Shown: one piece after another, positions 53,435 through 61,708 of the stretch
Layout: each line of letters begins with the position of its first letter
Numbering within the stretch: position 1 is the stretch's first letter
NCBI RefSeq assembly: GCF_001556045.1
Contig: NZ_LSIC01000022.1
Span: 4,877-68,876 of the forward strand
Direction: 5' to 3'
From: Bradyrhizobium sp. CCH5-F6
Lineage (GTDB): Bacteria > Pseudomonadota > Alphaproteobacteria > Rhizobiales > Xanthobacteraceae
Length of the DNA: 64,000 nt
Translations under genes and position numbers: made by a program
The notes under the pieces: model-generated
What the model was told of the DNA's origin: nothing
Seen by the model: the letters and a program-made list of their open reading frames with translations, nothing else
Database searches by the model: none

Positions 53435-53815
53435 ATGACCAAGGCTCTGATCACCGCTATTGCAATCCTGGCCTGTGTGCCGGCGAGCGCGATTGCGCAG
53501 GAGCGTGCGGGCGATGCAGCGCTCGGTGCTCTATCCGGTGCCGTCGTGCTGGGCCCGGTCGGTGCGGTCGCCGGAGCTCTGGTTGGCTACACCGCCGGAC
53601 CTTCCATCGCCCGATCCTGGGGCCTGAGAGGTTCTCGGCCGGCAACACACCGGCCGCCGCCAAGCCGCACGGTCGCGACCCGCGCTGCACCGCGCACGCG
53701 CGAGGCGATGAATGCCAACGGCCAGATGCGAGCTGCTGGCAGTCCGCCGCCGGTTCAAGCCGCGCCTGCCATGCCGGCGCAACCCCCGGCACCGCCCGTT
53801 CAGGGATTCGACTAA
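53435..53815 (+). CDS. Small exported glycine-zipper-like protein
   Basis: The 126-residue product has a signal peptide (LITAIAILACVPASAIAQ), then a Gly/Ala-rich segment (GALSGAVVLGPVGAVAGALV) that resembles a glycine-zipper membrane motif, and a Pro-rich tail. Such proteins associate with the envelope. GAGGGAGG precedes the ATG. No specific family is recognised. It ends the stress module. Confidence 0.65.
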   Translation: MTKALITAIAILACVPASAIAQERAGDAALGALSGAVVLGPVGAVAGALVGYTAGPSIARSWGLRGSRPATHRPPPSRTVATRAAPRTREAMNANGQMRAAGSPPPVQAAPAMPAQPPAPPVQGFD

Positions 53816-53880
53816 GGCCGAAACTTCAAGCCGAAGCCTTCGGGCGCAGCCGATCGAACGGACGTGGCTTGCGCCCTGGT

Positions 53881-54732
53881 CTAGGGCTGGCCGAGAATCT
53901 TCTTCGCGGCGCGAAGATGCGGCTTATCGATCATCTGGCCATCGAGGCGCAGCGTGCCGGAATCGGGATTGCTCGCGAACGCCGCGATCACCTTCTCCGC
54001 CCATTTGCGCTCGGTGTCGGTCGGCTCGAAGGCCGCGTTGACGACGTCGACGTGCTTGGGATGGATCAGCGCCTTTGCGGAGAAGCCGTCGCGCCGTGCC
54101 GCGCGCGTCTCGGCTTCGAGGCCCGCGAGGTTGTCGATGTCGGTGTAGACCGTGTCGATCGGCGCGACCTCGGCCGCCGCCGCGGCCATCAGGCAGAGAT
54201 CGCGCGCCAGCCGATAGGGGCTGTGAAACACGCCGCCGCTTGCTTTCTCGGTTGCGCCGAGCGAGGCGGAGAGATCCTCCGCGCCCCACATCAGGCCGGC
54301 AAGGCGAGGGGAGCAGCCCTTGTAGCTGCCGAGCCCGAAGATCGAGCCGGCGGTCTCCGTCGCGACGCAGACGATGCGCGTCGTGCCGATCGCGATGCCG
54401 GCCGCTGCTTCCAGGGCTTCGAGCCAGGTCGCGACCTGCCGCACGTCGTCGCCGCCCTGCGATTTCGGCAGCACGATGCCGTCGGGCCTGCCCGGCATCA
54501 CCGCGGCGAGATCGGCCAGTGTCATGCCGGTGTCGAGCGCGTTGACGCGGACATAGAGCTGATGTGGCTTGCTGCGGCCTTTCAACATCGCAAGCGTCAG
54601 CCCGCGCGCCTCAGCTTTCTTCTCGGTGACGACGGAATCCTCGAGATCGATGATCAGCGCGTCGGCCTTGCCTTCGCTCGCCTTTTCGAATTTGCGCGGG
54701 GAATCGCCCGGCACGAACAGCATCGAACGCAT
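53881..54732 (-). CDS. HpcH/HpaI aldolase family, CitE-like acyl-CoA lyase
   Basis: The 283-residue protein opens MRSMLFVPGDSPRKFEKASE, the hallmark of CitE-like and malyl-CoA lyases. LIIDLEDSVVTEKKAEAR contains the conserved Asp/Glu metal site, and LMWGAEDLSASLGA a later conserved part. The family cleaves or forms (citra)malyl-CoA-like compounds. The MaoC hydratase gene overlaps by one base upstream, so both probably work on the same CoA ester. Confidence 0.88.
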   Translation of the reverse strand: MRSMLFVPGDSPRKFEKASEGKADALIIDLEDSVVTEKKAEARGLTLAMLKGRSKPHQLYVRVNALDTGMTLADLAAVMPGRPDGIVLPKSQGGDDVRQVATWLEALEAAAGIAIGTTRIVCVATETAGSIFGLGSYKGCSPRLAGLMWGAEDLSASLGATEKASGGVFHSPYRLARDLCLMAAAAAEVAPIDTVYTDIDNLAGLEAETRAARRDGFSAKALIHPKHVDVVNAAFEPTDTERKWAEKVIAAFASNPDSGTLRLDGQMIDKPHLRAAKKILGQP

Positions 54733-55184
54733 CAGACCGGCCTCTTGTGCATCATCGCCATGCGGCGGCATTTGCCGACGATCTCGTCGTTCTGGTTCAA
54801 GGCATGGTGCTCGAACTCGACGATGCCGGCCTTGGGCCGCGATTTGGAGTCCCGCACCGAGAGCACCTTTGTCGTGGCCCGCAACGTGTCGCCATGGAAG
54901 ACCGGCTTAGGAAAGGTGACGTCGGTCATGCCGAGATTGGCGACGGTGGTCCCCAGAGTCGTATCATAGACCGTCATGCCGATCATGATGCCGAGGGTGT
55001 AAAGGCTGTTGAAAATGCGCTGGCCGAATTCGGTCTTCTCGGCGAAATGCGCGTCGATGTGCAGCGGCTGCGGATTGAGCGTCAGCAGGCTGAACATGGT
55101 GTTGTCCATTTCCGTGACCGTCCGGGTCAGCGGATGCCTGAACTCCTGGCCCACGGAAAAGTCTTCGAAATAAAGCCCGGCCAT
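54732..55184 (-). CDS. MaoC-family (hot-dog) dehydratase
   Basis: The 150-residue single hot-dog protein has MAGLYFEDFSVGQEFRHPLT, then NPQPLHIDAHFAEKTEFGQR with the catalytic Asp/His pair of the R-specific hydratases (D and H in HIDAHF). It hydrates an enoyl-CoA. GGAAACCGCG lies before the ATG at 55184, which begins the conserved region. It overlaps the CitE-like gene, and an acyl-CoA dehydrogenase is divergent from it. Confidence 0.87.
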   Translation of the reverse strand: MAGLYFEDFSVGQEFRHPLTRTVTEMDNTMFSLLTLNPQPLHIDAHFAEKTEFGQRIFNSLYTLGIMIGMTVYDTTLGTTVANLGMTDVTFPKPVFHGDTLRATTKVLSVRDSKSRPKAGIVEFEHHALNQNDEIVGKCRRMAMMHKRPV

Positions 55185-55416
55185 CGCGGTTTCCTCCCTG
55201 CGAAATAACGGCGCGCTCGCACCGTCGCGCCGCATGACCCCATGCATGGTAGACACAGTTGATCGACAAATTCACGTATCTGTACCCGGTTTTTCAAGTT
55301 AAAGAACGCAAGTGAGGGAACGTCCGGGCGCAGTCATCGGCCACGGCCTTGGAATGGGAAACGCGAAGAGCAGGGAGATTGCGTGAATCGCGGCTCCCGA
55401 CAAGGAGACCGGGAAC

Positions 55417-56583
55417 ATGGATTTCGCGCTCACGGATCAGCAGGAAGCCATTCGCGACGCCATCGCGAAGATCTGCGAGGGCTTTCCAGACGCATACTGG
55501 CTGAAGAAGGATCACGACGGCGGCTTCCCGCACGACTTCCACAAGGCGCTGGCGGACGCCGGCTGGCTCGGTATCTGCGTGCCGGAAGAATATGGCGGCT
55601 CCGGGCTCGGCATCACCGAAGCCGCGGTCATGATGCGAACCATCGCGGAGTCGGGGGCCGGCATGTCCGGCGCCTCCGCGGTGCACATCAACGTGTTCGG
55701 CCTCAATCCCGTCGTCGTGTTCGGCACGGAAGAACAGCGCAGGCGCATGCTGCCGCCGATGGTCGAAGGCCGTGAGAAGGCGTGCTTCGCCGTCACCGAG
55801 CCCAACACCGGTCTCAACACCACGCAGCTCAAGACCCGCGCGGTCGCCAAGAACGACCGTTACATCGTCAACGGCCAGAAGGTGTGGATCTCGACCGCGC
55901 AGGTCGCGCACAAGATCCTGCTGCTGGCGCGCACCACGCCGCTGGAAGAGGTGCGCTCGCCCACCCACGGCCTCAGCCTGTTCTACACCGATTTCGACCG
56001 CAACAGGATCAAGGTCCACGAGATCGAGAAGATGGGCCGTAAGATCGTCGACTCCAACGAGCTGTTCTTCGAGGATTTCGAGATCCCGATGGAGGACCGT
56101 ATCGGCGAGGAAGGGAAGGGCTTCGAGTACATCCTCGAAGGCATGAACCCCGAGCGCATCCTGATTGCCGCGGAGGCGGTCGGTCTCGGCAAGCTGGCGC
56201 TGTCGCGTGCGACCGAATACGCCAAGACCCGCGTCGTGTTCAACCGGCCCATCGGCAAGAACCAGGGCATCCAGCATCCGCTCGCAGTGAACTGGGTCGA
56301 GCTCGAGGCCGCTTGGCTGATGGTGATGTCGGCGGCCTGGCAATACGACAAGGGCATGCCGTGCGGCGCCGCGGCCAATGCCGCGAAATATCTCGCAGGC
56401 GAGGCGGGCTTCTCGGCCTGCGAGCAGGCGGTGATGACGCATGGCGGCTTCGGCTATGCCAAGGAATTCCACGTCGAGCGCTATCTGCGCGAAGTGCTGA
56501 TCCCGCGCATCGCGCCGGTCAGTCCGCAACTCGCGCTCAGCTTCATCGCGGAAAAGGTGCTGGGGCTCGCAAAGTCGTACTGA
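55417..56583 (+). CDS. Acyl-CoA dehydrogenase
   Basis: The 388-residue flavoprotein has the three acyl-CoA dehydrogenase domains: helical N-terminal (MDFALTDQQEAIRDAIAKIC), beta domain with CFAVTEPNTGLNTTQLKTRA and YIVNGQKVWISTAQVAHKIL, and C-terminal helices. The catalytic base is probably in the region QAVMTHGGFGYAKEFHVERY. It introduces a double bond in a CoA ester. It is divergent from maoC-citE and convergent with the ligase gene, consistent with a shared pathway. Confidence 0.92.
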   Translation: MDFALTDQQEAIRDAIAKICEGFPDAYWLKKDHDGGFPHDFHKALADAGWLGICVPEEYGGSGLGITEAAVMMRTIAESGAGMSGASAVHINVFGLNPVVVFGTEEQRRRMLPPMVEGREKACFAVTEPNTGLNTTQLKTRAVAKNDRYIVNGQKVWISTAQVAHKILLLARTTPLEEVRSPTHGLSLFYTDFDRNRIKVHEIEKMGRKIVDSNELFFEDFEIPMEDRIGEEGKGFEYILEGMNPERILIAAEAVGLGKLALSRATEYAKTRVVFNRPIGKNQGIQHPLAVNWVELEAAWLMVMSAAWQYDKGMPCGAAANAAKYLAGEAGFSACEQAVMTHGGFGYAKEFHVERYLREVLIPRIAPVSPQLALSFIAEKVLGLAKSY

Positions 56584-56615
56584 GCGAGTCTTGTGTCCCA
56601 AATCAAAGAGGCCGC

Positions 56616-58190
56616 CTATTCGGCGGCGATCCGCTCCATCGCCATGGCACGAAGCCTGCCGCGCTGGATCTTGACGCCGTTGGCGCTGTCGGTGACGGGG
56701 AAGACGTCCACCACATAGATCCGCGCCGGCACCTTGTAGCCGGCGAGCCGCTCGCGCAGACGCGCCGTGAGCGCCTCCTGCTGCGGCGGCTCCCCTGCCG
56801 GGATCACGAAGGCGACGCAGCGTGCCTGGCCCTTCAGATCGACAGCGACCACCTGGGCGTCGGCAACGCCGGTGCACGATTTGAGCTCGTCCTCGATCTC
56901 CCCCGGCCCGACCAGGAAGCCGCCGAGCCGCATCGCATCGCCGGCGCGCGTCTCGTAGACGAAGGAGCCGTCGCCGCGCAGCCGGCCGATGTCGCCGGTG
57001 CGGAAGAACCCGTCGGCGGTGATCGCTTCGCGCGTCGCCTCGGGATTGTTGAAGTAGCCGAGGAAGCGTGACGGGGCGCTGATCTCGATTTCCCCGGAGA
57101 CGCCCTGGGCCGCAAGCTCGCCCGTCTCGATGTCGCGGACGCGGACTTTCGCATTTGGCGACATTGGCCAGCCGCCGCCCTCGATGCGATCGGCGAAGGC
57201 ATCACCGGCGCGGGCGATCGAGAACAGCGCCTGCACCTCGCTGGAGCCGTAGAGGCCGAACAACGGCATGCCGCGCGTCTCGGCCTCCGCTGCAAGCTCG
57301 CGCCAGCCGGGCTGAAACGCGGCGAAGCCGCAGACCTCGAGATGTGGAAATGGGCGTGGCGCATCGGTGAGGGCGAGAATGCGCCGGAACATCTCGTCCG
57401 AGCCGAAGGAATGCGTGATCCTGCGCTCGCCAAGGATCTTCAGGGCCGGCGCGGCCTCGAAGGCGTCGAGTATATGGATGGTGGCGCCGGCTGCGATGAA
57501 ACCAAGCAGGCTCGTCAGGCCGAAGGTGCCGCAGAACGGCAGCATGGCCAGCAGCGAATGACGTTGGTGATCGAGCTTGAGCGCCTTGGCGACGGAGGCG
57601 GCGTGCGTCGCCAGTGTCCGCTGCGAATGCGCGACGAGCTTCGGCCCCTTGGTCGTGCCCGACGTCGTGTAGAGCAGCACTGGCAGGTCGACGTCGCCTT
57701 GAGCAGGCGGAGCCAGCGGATAGGATTGGTCGAAGGCATCGAACCGCACGCAGGGCCAGTGTGCCGGCATTGCATCCGCGCCGACCACGGCAAGCTTTTG
57801 CAGCGCGGGCACCTCGGCCTTGGCGATATCGGCAAGGATGGCGGCAAAGTCGATCGAGCGGAAGGCGGCCTCGACCACCATCAGCCTGGCACCGGACACC
57901 TTGAGCAGGTGCGCGACTTCTGCGCTGCGGTAGCGCGTATTGACGGCGGCGACGACCGCGCCGAGCCGTGCGGCGGCGAACAGCAGTGCCAGCCATTCGA
58001 CCCGGTTGACCAGCCAGACCGCGACGACGTCGCCCCTGCCGATGCCTTGGGCCGCAAGCCAGGCGGCGGTCTGCTCGACCTTCGTCGAGAATTCCGCACG
58101 AGAGAAGGGAGTGCCGTCGAATACAAAGGCAGGATCGGCGGCGGTCTCGATCCGGATCAGCGATTGCAGCGAGAAATCGTTGGTGCTCAT
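56616..58190 (-). CDS. AMP-dependent acyl-CoA synthetase/ligase
   Basis: The 524-residue enzyme has the adenylate motifs LLYTTSGTTKGPKLVAHSQR and, in the C-terminal part, FFRTGDIGRLRGDGSFVYET and RAGDAMRLGGFLVGPGEIED. It activates a carboxylic acid to its CoA ester, the first step for the nearby dehydrogenase and hydratases. The C-terminal catalytic lysine region ends in SANGVKIQRGRLRAMAMERI. Substrate is unknown. Confidence 0.9.
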   Translation of the reverse strand: MSTNDFSLQSLIRIETAADPAFVFDGTPFSRAEFSTKVEQTAAWLAAQGIGRGDVVAVWLVNRVEWLALLFAAARLGAVVAAVNTRYRSAEVAHLLKVSGARLMVVEAAFRSIDFAAILADIAKAEVPALQKLAVVGADAMPAHWPCVRFDAFDQSYPLAPPAQGDVDLPVLLYTTSGTTKGPKLVAHSQRTLATHAASVAKALKLDHQRHSLLAMLPFCGTFGLTSLLGFIAAGATIHILDAFEAAPALKILGERRITHSFGSDEMFRRILALTDAPRPFPHLEVCGFAAFQPGWRELAAEAETRGMPLFGLYGSSEVQALFSIARAGDAFADRIEGGGWPMSPNAKVRVRDIETGELAAQGVSGEIEISAPSRFLGYFNNPEATREAITADGFFRTGDIGRLRGDGSFVYETRAGDAMRLGGFLVGPGEIEDELKSCTGVADAQVVAVDLKGQARCVAFVIPAGEPPQQEALTARLRERLAGYKVPARIYVVDVFPVTDSANGVKIQRGRLRAMAMERIAAE

Positions 58191-58223
58191 GGCAATCGGA
58201 GTAACCCGATCGCGCCAGGCTGT

Positions 58224-58859
58224 CTACTTGGTGCCGAACATCCGGTCGCCGGCATCGCCCAAGCCCGGCACGATGTAGCCGTGGTCGTTGAGCCGCTCGT
58301 CGATCGCGGCGGTCCAGATCGGCACGTCGGGATGCTCGCTCTCGAACTGGGCGATGCCCTCGGGCGCGGCCAGAAGACAGACGAAACGGATGTCGCGGGC
58401 ACCGCGCGCCTTCAGCAGGGAGGCGCCGGCGCAGGCCGAGTTGCCGGTCGCCAGCATCGGGTCCATCAGGATCACGGTGCGGTCGGACAGGTCCTGCGGC
58501 GCCTTGAAGTAATATTCCACGGCCTGCAACGTCTCGGGGTCGCGGTAGAGCCCGATATGGGCGATGCGCGCCGAAGGCATCAAGGCGAGCATGCCGTCGA
58601 GGAAGCCGACGCCGGCGCGCAGGATCGGCGCCAGCGTGAGCTTCTTGCCGGCGATCTTGGGCGCCCGCATCGGCGCGATCGGCGTCTCGATCTCGACCAG
58701 CTCCAGCGGCAGGTCACGCGTCACCTCGTAGCAGAGCAGCATCCCGATCTCGTTCAGGATCTCGCGAAAGCTCTTGGTCGAGCGGTCCTTCTCCCGCATC
58801 AGGGAGAGCTTGTGCTGAACCAGGGGGTGCGCGACGACGTTGACGTTGCTGGCGCTCAT
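58224..58859 (-). CDS. upp: Uracil phosphoribosyltransferase
   Basis: Upp makes UMP from uracil and PRPP in pyrimidine salvage. The 211-residue protein has the conserved [20 protein letters not shown], the PRPP loop [20 protein letters not shown] and the C-terminal uracil-binding part [18 protein letters not shown]. Length is standard. The start at 58859 gives MSASNVNVV. It is unrelated to the acyl-CoA genes around it. Confidence 0.96.
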   Translation of the reverse strand: MSASNVNVVAHPLVQHKLSLMREKDRSTKSFREILNEIGMLLCYEVTRDLPLELVEIETPIAPMRAPKIAGKKLTLAPILRAGVGFLDGMLALMPSARIAHIGLYRDPETLQAVEYYFKAPQDLSDRTVILMDPMLATGNSACAGASLLKARGARDIRFVCLLAAPEGIAQFESEHPDVPIWTAAIDERLNDHGYIVPGLGDAGDRMFGTK

Positions 58860-58928
58860 GAAAACCGCTCTACACCGTTCCATGAAATTGCGCCAGATCA
58901 GCCGGGTCTTTTCCGTGGAAGACGCGGC

Positions 58929-59669
58929 CTAACGGGGCATCGCGACCGCGCTGCGGGCGCGGTTGCTCGCCTCGTAGGCAGCCATCGTCAGCTCGCGGTC
59001 GATCGCCATGCGCATGGCGTCCATGGACGGCTGGCGCAGGCGCCTCTTCGCGGTCGCATGCGACGGCTTGTGGATGGCGCGCAAGCCAGCGATGATCTCC
59101 GCGAGCGTGGTGTCGACCATCTCCGGCGCAACCACGCGATCGAGAAGGCCGGCGGTCAACGCCTCCTCCGGCTCGTACATCTCGCCCAGCGTGGCGGTAC
59201 GGCTGAGCCAGGCCGGATGCAGGCGGCTGCGCGCGAGCTCGATGGCAAAGCTGGGTGGCGCGATGCCGATCGCGACCTCGTTCAGCCCCATGCGGTGCGG
59301 TCCGCGTGCGCCGAGCCTGACGTCGCAGGCGAGCAGCAGGAACGTCCCCATCGGATAAGCATGGCCCTCCATCACGCCGATGGTCGGATGCGGAAACGAC
59401 ATCAGCCGCAGCGCGAGCTCCGCGCCGGCCCGGACCATCTCGAGGCTCCTGGCGGCATCGCCCGAGGCGAACACTTTCAGGTCGAAGCCGGCGGAAAAGA
59501 CGCCCGGCCGCGCCGAGCGCAGCACCACGATCTCCGCTTCCGTCTCGGCACGGTCGAAGGCGGCTGCGATCTCGCCCAGCATCGCGGCCGACATCGCATT
59601 GACCTTGCCGTCGTCGAGCCCGATCCGCGCCACGCCGTCTCTGAGTTCGTAGGTCACTCCCTTGGGCAT
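58929..59669 (-). CDS. Enoyl-CoA hydratase/isomerase family protein
   Basis: The 246-residue crotonase-fold protein has the oxyanion-hole segment SARPGVFSAGFDLKVFASGD and the second conserved part GHAYPMGTFLLLACDVRLGA. The usual catalytic glutamate pair is not fully obvious, so it could be a hydratase or isomerase. GGAGAGGCAG precedes the ATG at 59669. It is divergent from a TetR regulator, which may control it. Confidence 0.88.
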   Translation of the reverse strand: MPKGVTYELRDGVARIGLDDGKVNAMSAAMLGEIAAAFDRAETEAEIVVLRSARPGVFSAGFDLKVFASGDAARSLEMVRAGAELALRLMSFPHPTIGVMEGHAYPMGTFLLLACDVRLGARGPHRMGLNEVAIGIAPPSFAIELARSRLHPAWLSRTATLGEMYEPEEALTAGLLDRVVAPEMVDTTLAEIIAGLRAIHKPSHATAKRRLRQPSMDAMRMAIDRELTMAAYEASNRARSAVAMPR

Positions 59670-59754
59670 CTGCCTCTCCCTGTCATGATCATGTCTTGAC
59701 TGTCGGAGGCTGATGTAGACCAATCAATATAATTCTTGAGCGGAGGAGAATGCC

Positions 59755-60336
59755 ATGCCGGCCGTGCCAAAGCACCGTCAGCCCATCATCAACGCAGCGG
59801 TGACCCTGTTCCGCCGCCAGGGATTTTCCCGCACCGGCCTCAACGACATCGTCGACGTCAGTGGCGCGCCGAAGGGCTCGCTCTACCATTACTTTCCGGA
59901 CGGAAAATCCTCGATCGCGGTGGCAGCCGTGGAGGAGGCGGGACGCCGCGTCGCGGCGACGGTCGCCAAGCTCGCGGCGGAGTGCGGCTCGACCGGCGAA
60001 CTATTGCGCGCGCACGCAAGGCTGCTGGCGGGTTGGATGCAGGGCTCCGGCTTCCGCAACGGCTGCCCGATCACGACCGTGCTGCTCGAGCTTGCGCCGC
60101 GCGAACGGGCCGTGTCGGAGGCCGGTCGCAAGGCCTATGCGGCGCGTCTATCGATCCTGCGCGACAAGCTGGTCGCCGACGGCTTCGCCAGGCCGCGGGC
60201 GGAAGCGCTGGCCGTGCTCTGCACGTCGGCGCTGCAGGGCGCATTGATCCAGGCCCGCGTCGAGCGTAGCCGCCGGCCGATCGAGGTCACCGCGGCGGAG
60301 CTGGCACGACTGATCGAGGCGGAGGTGAGGAACTAG
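59755..60336 (+). CDS. TetR/AcrR-family transcriptional regulator
   Basis: The 193-residue protein has the TetR helix-turn-helix (FRRQGFSRTGLNDIVDVSGA, then PKGSLYHYFPDGKSSIAVAA) and a C-terminal ligand domain with LRAHARLLAGWMQGSGFRNG. It shares an 85-base divergent region with the enoyl-CoA hydratase gene, which includes TATAAT at 59728. It probably represses acyl-CoA genes nearby. Confidence 0.9.
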   Translation: MPAVPKHRQPIINAAVTLFRRQGFSRTGLNDIVDVSGAPKGSLYHYFPDGKSSIAVAAVEEAGRRVAATVAKLAAECGSTGELLRAHARLLAGWMQGSGFRNGCPITTVLLELAPRERAVSEAGRKAYAARLSILRDKLVADGFARPRAEALAVLCTSALQGALIQARVERSRRPIEVTAAELARLIEAEVRN

Positions 60337-60461
60337 ACTCCAAGTCCACGCGCCAGCAGCGTGATCACGAGCGTCAGGATGCCGCCCCAGACCAAGCTCA
60401 GCGTCATCGTCAGAATGGTCACGGTGACTGCCTGCTCCAGAGTTCCCCTGAAGGGCTGCAT
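60333..60461 (-). CDS. Very small membrane protein (42 residues), putative
   Basis: The frame gives a 42-residue product with one hydrophobic helix (TILTMTLSLVWGGILTLVIT). Its ATG is close to the stop of the upstream 30-residue frame, which suggests translational coupling. No family is recognised, and its 3' end overlaps the TetR stop on the other strand. Confidence 0.45.
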   Translation of the reverse strand: MQPFRGTLEQAVTVTILTMTLSLVWGGILTLVITLLARGLGV

Positions 60462-60462
60462 G

Positions 60463-60555
60463 CTAGCCGTCCGAGGTCGGGTTCGCAGTGGCGTGCATGC
60501 CGAGCAGCAACGCGCCCATCAACGCGACCATGATGACGATCTTCAGCTCGACCAT
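60463..60555 (-). CDS. Very small membrane protein (30 residues), putative
   Basis: A 30-residue product with a single hydrophobic helix (LKIVIMVALMGALLLGMHA). GAGG lies seven bases before the ATG, and the gene starts five bases after the stop of the preceding 125-residue gene. The composition and ribosome binding site support a real small gene. Function is unknown. Confidence 0.45.
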   Translation of the reverse strand: MVELKIVIMVALMGALLLGMHATANPTSDG

Positions 60556-60559
60556 GTCG

Positions 60560-60937
60560 TTACCTCGCAAGGCGCGGCAGACGCCGCTTCACCCTGCTCA
60601 GCCATCGCGCCGCCAGCGCGCCCAGCGGATTGCCCTCGTTCTCGACGTCGAGCTCGAAGGTCTCGGCCGGAAACACCAGCGCGCATCGTGCCGGTGCGCT
60701 CTGCCGGTTGGCGAAATCGATCGCGGAGCTCCTGAACAGGAAGAGGCCGCCGACGCGCCCCTTGGCCTCGCGGGCCACCCAGAGCCCGGCACGGTTACGT
60801 CCGATGAAAAAAGCGGGAATGGCGGCACTGACGACATCAGGGTCGAGTGGCTTCAGTGCCGTCGTCGCGCAGATCTCAGGCGCCGTCGTTCGCGACTCCG
60901 GCGGGCGGTGCACGGCTTGAAGGGCGATCGCGGCCAT
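60560..60937 (-). CDS. Small unknown protein with FIGRNR motif (paralogue of 62649-62948)
   Basis: The 125-residue protein contains FFIGRNRAGLWVAREAKG and GGLFLFRSSAIDFANRQ (about residues 43-79). The same pattern occurs in the gene at 62,649-62,948, so both belong to one family. GGAGGCCGCC precedes the ATG at 60937. A C-terminal basic helix follows. I do not recognise a function; the domain might bind a ligand or nucleic acid. Confidence 0.65.
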   Translation of the reverse strand: MAAIALQAVHRPPESRTTAPEICATTALKPLDPDVVSAAIPAFFIGRNRAGLWVAREAKGRVGGLFLFRSSAIDFANRQSAPARCALVFPAETFELDVENEGNPLGALAARWLSRVKRRLPRLAR

Positions 60938-60984
60938 GGCGGCCTCCTCACACAGCTGCAAGGTCATGACGTCTGCCGCGCGGG

Positions 60985-61173
60985 TCAGGCGGGGAGATGC
61001 CAGACATGGATTGCAGTTCTCAGCGCGATCAGCGCGGTGAGCACGCTGCCCATCGAGAGCAGGCCGAGCATTTGGAGCGCGATACGCTCGATCCGGGCCT
61101 TGCGCGCTTTGGAGATGCGCGCCGTGCGTTCGGTCCCGAAGGGCCAGTCAAAACCGTGTGTCAGGATCGACAT
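60985..61173 (-). CDS. Small membrane protein (62 residues), unknown
   Basis: The product has a basic N-terminal half (RISKARKARIERIA) and a hydrophobic C-terminal half (QMLGLLSMGSVLTALIALRT). AGGAC lies upstream of the ATG. It is 47 bases upstream of the FIGRNR-motif gene on the same strand. No family is recognised. Confidence 0.5.
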   Translation of the reverse strand: MSILTHGFDWPFGTERTARISKARKARIERIALQMLGLLSMGSVLTALIALRTAIHVWHLPA

Positions 61174-61285
61174 CGTGGAAGTCCTTGTCCTTGGCGCAGC
61201 GAGACGGCCGCTCCAATCTGCTGTTCATGATGTCCATCGTTGCGTAGGATTGCGAGATGAGCGCCGGCGCATCCGCATATGAATG

Positions 61286-61684
61286 TCATAAAGATGCCGT
61301 TCCTCGCGCCGGCAGCCCTCTGAAGAGATCGGGCTTTAGCTTCGGTCGGGAGGCCCGAGACGGCGCGGGATCCGAATGCGTGATCCCGACCGCCGCGGCA
61401 AAGGCGAGGCGCAGCCGCGGCTCCTCGATCTGCTTGCAGAACTGGTCCAGGATGTCCGCGGCGTTCTTTGGCTGCCCGCTGATCGCCGCGCAGAGCTGGG
61501 AGCTGGTTCGCCGGAAGAAGTGGAACGTCTCGTCGGCGGTGCGCCGTCCCCCGAGGCGATCGAGCTCCGCCGCGAGCGCTGCAACGTTGAGTCTGTCGGC
61601 TTCGTCTCGCGTCACGGCAAAGCGCAGCAGCGCCAGCTTCCAGGCGTGGAGCAGCCTGTCAGATCCATCGAGCGGGTTGAGCAT
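61286..61684 (-). CDS. Hypothetical protein, 132 residues
   Basis: A cytoplasmic, helical protein (LLHAWKLALLRFAVTRDEAD, then LNVAALAAELDRLGGRRTAD, and FHFFRRTSSQLCAAISG). No signal peptide or membrane helix. It follows the DapA-like gene by 24 bases on the same strand, so it is probably in the same operon. No known family is evident. Confidence 0.6.
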   Translation of the reverse strand: MLNPLDGSDRLLHAWKLALLRFAVTRDEADRLNVAALAAELDRLGGRRTADETFHFFRRTSSQLCAAISGQPKNAADILDQFCKQIEEPRLRLAFAAAVGITHSDPAPSRASRPKLKPDLFRGLPARGTASL

Positions 61685-61708
61685 GCAATTCCGGACGGCC
61701 TCGCCGCG

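Noticed and set aside
57342..59699. 785-codon open frame on the plus strand across the ligase, upp and hydratase genes
   Set aside because: It runs through three well-supported minus-strand genes and has a composition typical of antisense shadow frames.
59696..59733. TTGACT and TATAAT as one promoter for the TetR gene
   Set aside because: The two elements are 26 bases apart, too far for a sigma-70 promoter, so only the TATAAT is mentioned.
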